The notes beneath the pieces are model-generated. The model saw nothing but the letters and a program-made list of their open reading frames with translations, was not told the DNA's origin and searched no databases. Both the position numbers and the translations under genes were made by a program. Below, piece after piece: positions 29,801-39,253 of a stretch of DNA of 64,000 nt. Every line of letters begins with the position of its first letter. Position 1 is the stretch's first letter. The DNA is from Craspedostauros australis (lineage: Eukaryota > Bacillariophyta > Bacillariophyceae > Mastogloiales > Achnanthaceae): the NCBI GenBank assembly GCA_026770025.1, contig JAMXDE010000042.1, positions 1 through 64,000 of the forward strand, read 5' to 3'.

Positions 29801-30910
29801 CTTGGCTCCCACCATCAACAACCATTCGTCAGATATGGTGGGGTGCAGCCTCTTGCAGACTGTCTCTCTGGCACAGACCTCGCAGATTTTGTCTTGAGTT
29901 GATACTTCACACATCTTGTGTGGGTGGGTTGGCAATTGGTTGACTTGTTGATGGCACCCATCATGGCTGAAGTCACATGGTGGGTGTGCTGCCATCCCCC
30001 CTCTCCCCCCAATTCCTGCCCGCCAACTTTTCCTCTGCACGGACACCTTCCCAGTCGTCCCTGAGCCTCACGCTTTGTGGGAGGTTTGGCCCTGCCCATA
30101 TGGATGCATCTTGTTCATCCATAGGTGTTGGTGTGGGCTGTGCATGGAACACACAGGCCACATCCAATGAGCCGATCTGACACCAAATTGTGGCCTTCAT
30201 GCAGGGGCCTGCCGCGGCCCCAAATCAACCGCTCTCGCAGCCTCCGCTCACCCACTCACCAAGGGTTGCATCATGGTGACAGCAATGTGCTTGGATTTCT
30301 CGCGAGACTGCTGGTTGGTGTGGCGCTGGGGGTGCCGTTGAACAGCCATTGTGGAGGTTTTGTTTTGCCATGCCATTGTTGTGTTGTTGTCTGAAGTTTC
30401 GCATTTTCAACCTGTCTCACATGTTGGGGGATGTAGAGATTCCCTCAAATTGTACCGAATGTACGAAAGAATAATGACACAATACACTTCGAGAGCATCA
30501 ATACGACTCGACCATTCCGTGGAGGCGAAACATACCTGAAGATGTTTCACATTGTGCTGTGATTTGTGAATCATGACATCGTATCCAGTTTCGTGACGTA
30601 GATGACGGAGTGGCGAAATACAGGATAGAATGGAAATAAACACGGACTCGCTGCTTCTCCCAACAAAGGCCAACACGCCGCAACTAGTGCTATCGTGGAT
30701 GGACTGGTGGATCATCTCATCGGAACACCCCAGAAAGAGACCACACAAGTCAAAACGGGAACAAACTCGCTGAAACAAAGAACAGCAAAAGGTTAAGTTG
30801 GATCGATGTAGTCGGAAGCACAAGGCTGAAACCCGAAAAAGATCGAAAAATATGCACAACCGTCAGTCCATAACCCTGATTTTAGGAATAGGAGCAACCT
30901 CAAAACCATC

Positions 30911-31066
30911 ATGGATATCTGTTTGTTTATGAACTACAAGGATTACGCATATGTCCTTGGTTTGGATATCGGAGATACAGAGTTAGGAGGTCTATTTCAA
31001 ATGATTGGTCGACTCGCTAACCGGCATCATATTCATCACAGATTCCGACTTGCATCGTACGTATGA
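30911..31066 (+). CDS. Short conserved ORF or last exon spanning S3/S1 (copy A/B junction)
   Basis: 51 codons from ATG (MDICLFMNYKDYAYVLGLDI), ending with RLASYV. Just upstream (30885) is TGATTTTAG, a good splice acceptor in frame, so it may be a last exon. Copies at 41619-41774 and 53606-53761 keep the frame. Several differences are at third codon positions (GTC/GTG/GTT; TTG/CTA), which hints at coding. The same frame in copy 0 is split by the transposon at 6901. No family recognised. Confidence 0.35.
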   Translation: MDICLFMNYKDYAYVLGLDIGDTELGGLFQMIGRLANRHHIHHRFRLASYV

Positions 31067-31571
31067 ATCGTGATGTAGTCGATGTAGTCTAATATTCCAA
31101 GATACGTTCGTGCAACGTCCGCAAGGTCGCCAAGGTCCGTGTTATTGGCTGGCGACTTTTCTCTCGCTCTCTGTGTCCTTGTGTTGTGTTTGTTGCGGAG
31201 GTTTGTGGTCCTTGTGTGCGGAATCCTTCCCTTCCTTCGAATGGTGATGTGTTCGTGTCCGTGAGTTTGTGTCTGTGTCATCACGCTTCCTCTGCCGGTG
31301 TCAGTGTTGGTGTTCGTACTTTTGGTGGTGCGCCGCCTTCCACGTCCAACGTACAAGGGTACAGTATCGTGGGGGCAGAAGGAGCAATTCCACGAAGTAT
31401 TCGATGGGGATCGTTCCTACTTTTGACTGTGGCGATGTTGTCCTGCGTGGCGCACGAAAACAAACACGCCATGGCATCACGAGCCTTCGCTTGACTTCCG
31501 TCTCTGTTGGGTTCACAGGCTTTCCGCGAGAGCGCTCTTCCCCACTTCACCGCATTCGTGTTGCCACTCAA
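31036..31571 (-). pseudogene. Frameshifted copy of the 178-aa ORF (unit B)
   Basis: Same sequence as 18593-19129 but one base shorter near 31279 (GTCATCACG), splitting the frame into 31036-31356 and 31281-31571. Confidence 0.3.
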
Positions 31572-31818
31572 GCCAGAGCATAGTACTTTACTTTAGATCG
31601 TACGAACAGACTGAAGGGATAGCAGTAAGCTCAACAAGGAGGCACAATCAGAGCAGAGCATCGCGCCATCGTCCGAATGTAACTCCCGTTTCTCTCTTGC
31701 TCTCTTACGATCTATTACATCAGCAGTCGTCGACTCGTACCACTACTAATAGTCGTATCCGCATTAGTGCTGTGCTGTGATACGCTCTGCACCAGAGTAC
31801 GAGCAGAGACGCAGCAAG

Positions 31819-32232
31819 ATGCCCGCGTCGATGACGGAAGACATGCTGACGGCGACGGATCATGACCTCATGGACGCCGCGATGAAGCCGCGCTCTGCTT
31901 CCGGCAGCGGCGCAGATCCCAACGCAAAGGAAGCAGGCTCCGTCAGGACGAAGTCAGCCGAAGCCAAAGATAGCGATGGTTCTGACGGTGCTACGAACAG
32001 CAGTGGTAACAACGATGCCTCAAAGCAGCGGCAAGGCGACGAGGGGCAACAGGAAAGCAAGGACTCCTCCGCCAAGGCCGACGATGGCAACGCCAACAGC
32101 AGCAGCAAGGACAATGGCGCGCGCAACACCATGATCGCCGATCATCTCGCTTGGCGCTCGTGTGCGGCATCCCTGCAACAGCTCTGCAAATGGTCCTGCT
32201 GTGCGGATCACTGCACGGTAGCTCCCGCCTGA
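31819..32232 (+). CDS. Chimeric truncated N-terminus fused to S2 (copy B)
   Basis: 137 residues, same structure as the copy at 19377, with several substitutions (for example GSGADPNAKEAGS). The frame stays open, and the possible in-frame splice donor and acceptor are kept. Confidence 0.5.
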   Translation: MPASMTEDMLTATDHDLMDAAMKPRSASGSGADPNAKEAGSVRTKSAEAKDSDGSDGATNSSGNNDASKQRQGDEGQQESKDSSAKADDGNANSSSKDNGARNTMIADHLAWRSCAASLQQLCKWSCCADHCTVAPA

Positions 32233-33131
32233 TCGCTCCGGCCGAGGCGTTCACACCACACCACGTCGCATTCAGAAGACAGCATGCGCTGAACCAAGGA
32301 GAAGACCCGTGGAGCAGCACGAAGGCAAGGCTACGACGAACGTCGCCGTCATCATTGGCGTCCGCTCCGCAGCCAAGCATTCCTTGCAATGACGGTGCCA
32401 TCGCAGTCTCCAGATCGGACGATGTCACATTCGATCTTCCGTACAAGGTCTTCCGACCCATGTCCCTGTCCTCGCGCAAGGCGGCGCCCATCGTTCTGCT
32501 CTGCGACGGTGACGCATCGCTCGATGACTTGATGCCGTTCCTTCAGGCCATTCCGTATCGTTGCATCGTTGTTTGCAACGGGCTGGGCGGCGATGCCGTG
32601 GACGATAATGCGGTGTCCATCGCGTTGGCGTTGGAAGATCTGCAACGCGTGCTGAACAAAGCGGGCGTGCGCCGGTACCACCTGTACGGACAGGGCGTCG
32701 TGGGTGGAATCTTGGCCTTTGAATATCTCAAGCAGATCGCACAACAAGATGACGATGACGTTTATGACGACGACGACGACGAGGGATGCCTATCGGTGAT
32801 TCTGTCGTCGACGCCAACGAACGTGCAGAAGATGCGGGAGGAAGTCATTTCATCTGCAGCAGCAACTGCATCTTGGAAGACCAGCGACGACGTCTCAAGC
32901 TACGTCGCAAGCCCACCGTCCGAGTCGGCCAAACGGATGCCCAGCTGCATGATCGTGCGGGGCGAGGATGACATCGTGGCGCAGGGCTCCATCAAGGGAT
33001 GGAAAGCGCTATTTTGCAAGAGCCGTTCGGTGCGTGAGAAGGTGCTGGTCGGTGATGGCCATCACGGTCTCGTGACGAATCTCTTGGTCTACGGTGATTG
33101 CGTCGACACCTTCTTTGGCGAGTATGATTGA
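32190..33131 (+). CDS. Serine-less alpha/beta-hydrolase-like protein (copy B)
   Basis: 313 residues from MVLLCGSLHGSS. Nearly identical to copy A. The altered elbow GQGVVGG, the acid RGEDDIV, the GDGHHGL histidine and the APAEAFTP presequence are all kept. Differences include an Asp-rich loop with Asp replacing Gly, and VAQGSIKGW in place of VTQGSIEGW. Retention of the same altered elbow in all copies shows that Ser was lost before the duplication. Confidence 0.7.
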   Translation: MVLLCGSLHGSSRLIAPAEAFTPHHVAFRRQHALNQGEDPWSSTKARLRRTSPSSLASAPQPSIPCNDGAIAVSRSDDVTFDLPYKVFRPMSLSSRKAAPIVLLCDGDASLDDLMPFLQAIPYRCIVVCNGLGGDAVDDNAVSIALALEDLQRVLNKAGVRRYHLYGQGVVGGILAFEYLKQIAQQDDDDVYDDDDDEGCLSVILSSTPTNVQKMREEVISSAAATASWKTSDDVSSYVASPPSESAKRMPSCMIVRGEDDIVAQGSIKGWKALFCKSRSVREKVLVGDGHHGLVTNLLVYGDCVDTFFGEYD

Positions 33132-33327
33132 TGCAGTGGAGGCACAGATCGCAGCAGCAAGCACTGGTTATCTTGTAATTATCTCTGGGTCAAAGGGATA
33201 CGAGTCGCACCTTGTCCATTATATCCGTGCTCCGGCGACTGCATCAAGTACAACAACGAACAACCATGTTGAGATAGGATAGGTTGCTCCACCCTAGTAC
33301 GCACACGCAAGTACTCACGATTCCACA

Positions 33328-34392
33328 ATGGCCGACACCAGCGCATTGCTCGCGGAGCTGCTGTCCGATCCTGATGATCCCAACTTTTCTGCCACGAAGG
33401 CCCTCGTGCGGCATCTGAGGCAGGAGGCTGATCTGTCGCAGCAAAAGGCCGAACGCCTCAACGAGCAGGCACGCATGCTGTCGGTGCAATTCGGTGTCAC
33501 GCAGGCCGCGCAGGATCAGTACGGTGAGTCAGACAGGGTTGTGGCAAGCAAAGCGCTGTCTTTGCTACACATTGAAATTAGCGGTTGTCGTCTTGTCTCA
33601 TTTGTTTGATCTCTCATCGCACCGCAAACTCCTTTGTCACTCATCACCATTTGCAACAATGAAACAACCATGGCCAACGCGTGATGTGCGATGATATTCA
33701 CCCCAACATTCCGGACTGCAGCCATCGATCCAACCCAACTGCCACCCCTCGATGAGAATAGCGTTCCCAAATACAAGGGCAAGAAACGGGGTCGCAAACC
33801 CAAGGCCAGGAAACGCAAGATCAATCCCAATCGACGTAAGCGTCAGCAAACGGCATGCACACTGTTCGTGCAGGAGACGTATCCAACAGTCAAGGCACTG
33901 AATCCGGAATTGCCCAGCAATCAGCTGATTCGCATCGTCGATGGACAATGGAAGACGGGAGTGGATGCCGAACAGAAGCAGGCATGGAAATTGCGCGCCT
34001 TGGCCATGCGGACGGACACGACCGCGGAGGAACATGGTGCAGAAGGAATGGCTGCCATTGACATCGAAGTTGACGAGATGGCAGGTGATGGCAACGGCAA
34101 TGGTAACGCAAACGGCAACGACGACGATGAGGAAGAGGAGCCGGAAGACGAAGGCAACGAAGGTGAGGAGATGGCGGATGCACGAATAGAAGACGGCGCT
34201 GATCATTCTCATCATCAGAATCAGGAAAGCGCCGAGGACCATGATGCTGACGATCAGACCAATGACGGAGTATTGGTAGATCAGAATATTGGCGATGGTG
34301 ATGATGATGGTCACGATGCTGACGAAGATGGCGAAGAGCAGGTGGAAGACGACGGCGACGAAAAGTGGATATTAACATCTCCGGCTATGTAA
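33328..34392 (+). CDS. HMG-box protein, one intron (copy B)
   Basis: Exons 33328-33523 and 33722-34392 with a 198-nt GTGAGT…CTGCAG intron; 288 residues. Same layout as copy A: helix, basic hook, HMG box (RQQTACTLFVQETYPTVKAL), acidic tail. The aromatic Tyr at the start of the box is Cys here (QQTACTLF), which could weaken the HMG fold. The upstream ATG of copy A is absent, which supports MADTSALLAELL as the start. Confidence 0.8.
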
Positions 34393-35167
34393 CCAACTAA
34401 TGCATCACAACCCAAAGCTACACAATGCTACGCACTCGCTCTCATCATCCTGGGATCTTCCGCCATAGTGTAGAAATGGCATGCATGATTGCGGTTACCT
34501 TCATGATACGGAGAGAATCAACTGGATAGGTGGTTCTGAGCAGTTTAGCTTTCATGGGGCTTATGCAACGCTCTGACTCTTCTCGTACTTGTATGGCGTG
34601 CGTTGAATCAGACATACTATTCGTGCAATACAAATGGGATGGATCAGCCCAAATGCGCGTCACTCGCCGACGAAGGCTGCTCGATGACGGCTTGTCTCAC
34701 CTTACCTCATGGAAATATGAATCAGCCAAGGGACATCGACGGCACCACTCGATCACATGCTACGCGTGCTGGAGGTGGCTGATACCCCACACTCGACGAA
34801 CCAATTGCTCTGAGCGCAACGTCGTATCGGCACAGCCTGGATGCAGCTGCAAAATCTTTGCCAGCATTGCGTCGCAACGATCCCATCGATGGCGCCGTGA
34901 TTAATTTGAGGATGGGAGACTTGGTATGATTGCTTTGCGTTGACGGGTTGTCGCGGCATGCTGGAGACGGCTGCCAACAACATGGTGGTCTGTCACGCAG
35001 ATGATGATGATGATGAGGATGTTGGCTGGCCGGGAAGGCGGTAAGTCTGTTGGCACTCCCTGCTTGGTCGTTGGTGAGTCTTGATGGGCGTGCCGGGCGA
35101 GCAGATAACTTCGAGCAATCATCTCAGTCGGCTCAGCTCCAAACCAACACCATCATCGACGTCACCA
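34393..35167 (+). other. Possible exon remnant region (copy B)
   Basis: Homologous to 22000-22781. One extra C (GATACCCCACAC) shifts the frame of the coding-like stretch relative to copy A. No intact gene. Confidence 0.3.
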
Positions 35168-36709
35168 TCATGCCGACGAGGACAAGCACATCTGCCGCGG
35201 ACTTGACAGTTGACACAGACGGAACATCTTTTTGAAGATGTTGCCCGTGCCAGCCACATGCGAGAAGCTGTGGTGCTGCCGGAACAGCTCCACCGTGGAA
35301 TTTGTGATGGAAATCAACTCCTGCGGGCTGACGAAGGGTCCATGACAGATGTTGGGACGATCAAAGCAGCAGCTGCTCGACATGATATCTGGCACGTCAT
35401 GCACCACACGCTTGCCACCCAAGTCTGCGTCGTTGTACCTCTTCCTGTGCGTCTCCAAAGTCACCTGCGACACATCCGACGCAATCGAAATGGGTTGGCC
35501 ACGATGCGGAATGATGACGGACGAAGAGAATCGACCAGTAGGTGCTGGCTGCAGTGCATGCCGCACCAAGTAGTGCACGTCGCGCATGTGAGGCAGCTCG
35601 TCGGCCTCGGTGTAGTAGACGAAATCAAATTCATCCTGGCTGTACACATTCTGCCGCAGCAGCTCCTTTGCCGTGACCGATGTGCCGTACGTCAAGCGAT
35701 CGAACGACCGCAGATCCTTGATGAGCTGCACGTCGTACAGATACCGATTGAGACCGCTGTTTTGCGCGACGTAGGCGTAGCCGGATGGATCTCCCACGAA
35801 TACGACGGCATTTAGGAACACGGCCGTCACCGTCTTGACCGTGATGTTGAGGAACAGCTGGCTGCGTCGCTATTCCGGGCCGTCGAGCTTGACCGCGTAG
35901 TACGCTATGATCGCCAAGATGTGTCCGTTACGTTGCTTCGAGGCGTTGTTGTAGAAGTCGTTGCGCTCGTAGTCACCCTGCATGCCTTCCAACAGCTGGA
36001 TCGTATCGCCCAGCAGCTCCGCGCTCCTGCCCGTGATCTTTTCGTAGCACGACAGATGATGCACGAAGAAATCGAACATGTCGACGGCTTACAGATTCCA
36101 GCTTCTCGCGCTCATTGCGAAGTGACCATACTCTAGGTTTATGTTCTCCGCTTCGTGAAGATGCTGCAGGCTGATGTGGCCGTTGCTGAGCAAGCGGTTG
36201 ACGGTAACGAGCCACGCGGCCGAATAGCCATCGCTGGGCTGTTCTCGCGTCATGCCAGCAAACCGTTGCGTGCTGTCGTCCGTTGTGGATGGCGCAGCAG
36301 GAAACGTTCTCATGTCGACGATCCCGTCTTCGTTGTCTTCGTATGACACCCCGCGACCCTGCAGCAGATTATCCCTGCTGCACCCTGCCATGAACCGCTG
36401 CGGTCTGTGGCCTGTCGAGAAGTCGTGGATCGCGTCGAACGGTGGCATCTTCAGCACGCCCGACAGTCCTGACTGAGTGGCTTCTGGCCATTGGGAGCAT
36501 GTGGCTGTGGCTGTGGCTGCGTTACCATCCCCCTTGAACGATGTGATGACGACATCAGGGACATCGAAGAGGTTGGATATGAAGCGGAGCGATGAGATCT
36601 GCGCAAGGCTGAGGAAGATGGCGATGGCAAGGACCGTCCGAAGGATCGGACTGACCGACCAAGGGGTCGATGATGCTGATGCTGATACGACTACTGGTGA
36701 CCTCCTCAT
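35168..36709 (-). pseudogene. Glycosyltransferase-like gene with two in-frame stops (copy B)
   Basis: Same as the copy at 22782-24320. One codon is added (PDVVITSF), and the two stops are at the same places (TAA at 36089-36091, TAG near 35873). YTEADELPHMRDVHY, signal anchor and all frames are kept. Frame preservation between stops suggests that the stops are recent relative to the gene, or that they are bypassed. Confidence 0.6.
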
Positions 36710-38026
36710 GTTGGCATCGTCGTATCCGCGCACGCTCTTTCAGCAGTCCAGAGAGGTCTAATCACAGGCTTGTGACTGCATGTCTGTTCCGATGTGTTGC
36801 CTTGTTTGGCGCCAATTTTCGGAGACTCATTTTGTTGACTTTCGTTTGGTTTCTTTGTCGATGAGACGGCTGAAGGTGAGCCTGGTCGTTGTCGGGGTGA
36901 GATACACAGCAAATCAAATAGAATATAATATATCATACCACTTTCTTCGGAAATCGTTCTCATCGTCACCGACATCGTCGCAGAGCACATGTTGGAAGGG
37001 TCATCGACGCAACGCTGAAAAGGAGACTTTGGGGATCGCTGGTGGACACGATTCGAGTGTCCAGAAGAGAAGTGTGTACTCGCATGGTTGGCATTGCCCT
37101 CCGACCTCCCTCTTCCGCTACCCGTACTGGACCCATCGCCTTCTGAGGGTGCGACCTAGCATGCGATCATAGGAGGGGATGTGTCTGTCTTGCCTTCTGT
37201 TTCTCTGTTTGCATTGACGACTCATGCCTCGATGTATTGTTGGTAGTCCGCACCCCACCCATCGCCTTCCAAGGGTGCGGCCTCGCATGCGAACAAAGAA
37301 GCGGGCGGGGATTGCCGCTTTGGCTATTCGGTCCGTGTCCCATGATAAAGAACATCTGCGAAAATAGAAGGATGAGTGTCAGAGTGTGTGGTACAAGTAC
37401 AAACATTCGGAGGTTTTGATTTCTCCGAGTACAGCGCCTGCGATGGAGGATGATACAGCATCAATGCGTACGAAACGGTACGAAAGAGCGCGATGATTGG
37501 GAGACGATACAGATGTGTGTGTGTGTGCGTGTGCGCATGTGTGTGGCGCGCGAGAGACGAGATTATCATGGTTTCTCTGTTTGTCTCTGCAGACGCTGTG
37601 AACATGGGGATTTGGTGCTGCTCCGTCTGTCATCCGACCGTACACCAACACCGGCCACCACCACCAATGGTTGACACCTCAGCTGCCCACTATCACCGCC
37701 ACGGATGCAAATGACAAACGTGGTGCAAATGCCACCACGACCTCACTGACGAGTGCGATCAAGGGACTGTTGCTGCAGAGAAGCGAAGTTGCTCTCTCTG
37801 CCTCTCCCAACATTGATCTTGTCGACATGCCTGAAATCGTTTGGAGCATCTTATTTCCTCGCCCTCACAATCCATCAACACCGTAATCCACAAACCACCA
37901 CCACACACAATCTCGAGAGAGAGCCAAGTTGCGCAGGTGCCATTCACATCTTCGTCACTGGCGCGACCGACACAAAACCCACCAACACAGCCGCAGCCGC
38001 AGCCGCAGCCACATTCATACCCAACA
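36710..38026. promoter_or_regulatory. Divergent region before LRR gene B
   Basis: First about 270 bp match unit C; beyond about 37000 it diverges from A and C. Contains a TG microsatellite (37514-37545) and a run of CCGCAG near 37991-38010. The LRR frame is open from 37841 but has no ATG before 38027 that looks like the family start. Confidence 0.4.
37514..37545. repeat. (TG)n microsatellite
   Basis: ATGTGTGTGTGTGTGCGTGT and continuing, in the 5' region of LRR gene B. Confidence 0.8.
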
Positions 38027-39253
38027 ATGGATGACGAGACAACATGTGATTCGTCTGCTACACTGCCGCCACCAATCCCTGCTGTTCCCTCTGCGCCAGT
38101 AGCGTCTGAAGCAGGATGGACCTGGAAAGGTGTTGGGACTGTGGTGTTACTCGTCGTCGGTGTAGCCGGTGCCATTGCAGCAAGAGTAGTGTTCCTTCAA
38201 AGTGACAAGAGCAGCTACGGCTTCGATCAATCGGATGCTTTCTTCACCATTTGGGAGGTGCTCGCGCCCACACTCCAAGAAGAGCCTACGTTCGTCGATA
38301 CAGCCAAACTCGCCAACCCATTCAGAACCGCGCATCGAACGCTGGACTGGATGGCAAACAGCAACCACTCAGATCTCACATCAATGATCACGGAAGATGT
38401 CCAAGCCAATGTCACACATCTATTGGAGTACTACGCAGTGGTGAGCATATACTTTTCACTCAATGGAGCCGATTGGAACGACACGATGGGCTTTCTATCA
38501 GATGCTGACCTGTGCGACTGGCACTCTTCCTCCGGTGGTGTGACATGCGATAATGGCCATGTGGTACAAGTAGCTTTGGGTGATGAAGGCATGCGGGGCA
38601 CACTCGATCCAGCCCTGTATCATCTCTCGCACCTGGAGCGATGGTCAATGGAAATGACTTTCAGCACTCGCAGACAGATCCATGGTATCATCTTCAGTCA
38701 TATTGGCATGTTGAGCATGCTCTCAGAGCTAACTCTAGTGCACCTGAGACTGCGAGGTGCGTTTCCGTCAGAATTGTATCAACTTTCGCAATTGACACAT
38801 CTTGACCTGGCTTTCAACGGCTTCACTGGACCACTTCCATCTGAGATTGGTCAGCTGACAGCGCTCACCTTGCTTGATCTAGAATGGACCAGATTCACTG
38901 GACAGCTTCCATCTGAGATTGGTCAGCTGACAGCGCTCACCTTGCTTGACCTGCATTCCACTGACTTCACTGGATCACTTCCATCCGAGATTGGTCAACT
39001 GACAGCACTCGCCATTCTTGATCTAGAATGGACCAAGTTCACTGGACCACTTCCATCCGAGATTGGTCAACTCACAGCATTGCGATCTCTTCGTCTAGCA
39101 CTTGCTGACTTCACTGGGCAACTTCCATCCGAGATTGGTCAGCTGACAGCGCTCACCTATCTTGATCTGGAATGGACCAAATTCACTCAACCACTTCCAA
39201 CTCAGCTTGGCCTCCTCACATCATTGGAAATAGCCAGGATTCCTGGAATCTAA
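38027..39253 (+). CDS. Membrane-anchored LRR protein, 7 LRRs (paralogue in unit B)
   Basis: 408 residues from MDDETTCDSSATLPPP. A Pro-rich N-terminus, a membrane helix at residues about 33-57 (GVGTVVLLVVGVAGAIAARV), then the same FFTIWEVLAP and WHSSSGGVTC domain as the copies in A and C. Only seven leucine-rich repeats follow, ending with the shared cap SLEIARIPGI. The long Pro/Ser/Thr stalk of A and C is missing. Likely a surface protein with a much shorter ligand-binding solenoid. The 3' flank is again homologous to A and C. Confidence 0.85.
   Translation: MDDETTCDSSATLPPPIPAVPSAPVASEAGWTWKGVGTVVLLVVGVAGAIAARVVFLQSDKSSYGFDQSDAFFTIWEVLAPTLQEEPTFVDTAKLANPFRTAHRTLDWMANSNHSDLTSMITEDVQANVTHLLEYYAVVSIYFSLNGADWNDTMGFLSDADLCDWHSSSGGVTCDNGHVVQVALGDEGMRGTLDPALYHLSHLERWSMEMTFSTRRQIHGIIFSHIGMLSMLSELTLVHLRLRGAFPSELYQLSQLTHLDLAFNGFTGPLPSEIGQLTALTLLDLEWTRFTGQLPSEIGQLTALTLLDLHSTDFTGSLPSEIGQLTALAILDLEWTKFTGPLPSEIGQLTALRSLRLALADFTGQLPSEIGQLTALTYLDLEWTKFTQPLPTQLGLLTSLEIARIPGI

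Larger units (their letters stand above)
18523..30965. repeat. Tandem unit A (about 12.4 kb)
   Basis: Defined from the GGATATC junction to the next one. Contents: S1 (18523 to about 19665), S2 (about 19665-28009: hydrolase, HMG-box, glycosyltransferase-like, LRR) and S3 (28650-30965). The S1/S2 breakpoint lies at AGCAAGGACAA near 19665, where similarity to the intact gene at 54515 stops. It differs from B and C by a 616-bp insertion after the LRR gene and by a deletion/insertion in its S3. Confidence 0.9.
28650..30965. repeat. Segment S3 of unit A
   Basis: Homologous to 4710-6900 but rearranged. The type B LTR is truncated at 29174 and followed by 29175-29800, sequence found also in unit C (to 52485) and not in B. 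S3 similarity returns at 29801. Decayed transposon ORFs as in the other copies; no intact gene apart from the small ORF crossing into S1. Confidence 0.8.
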
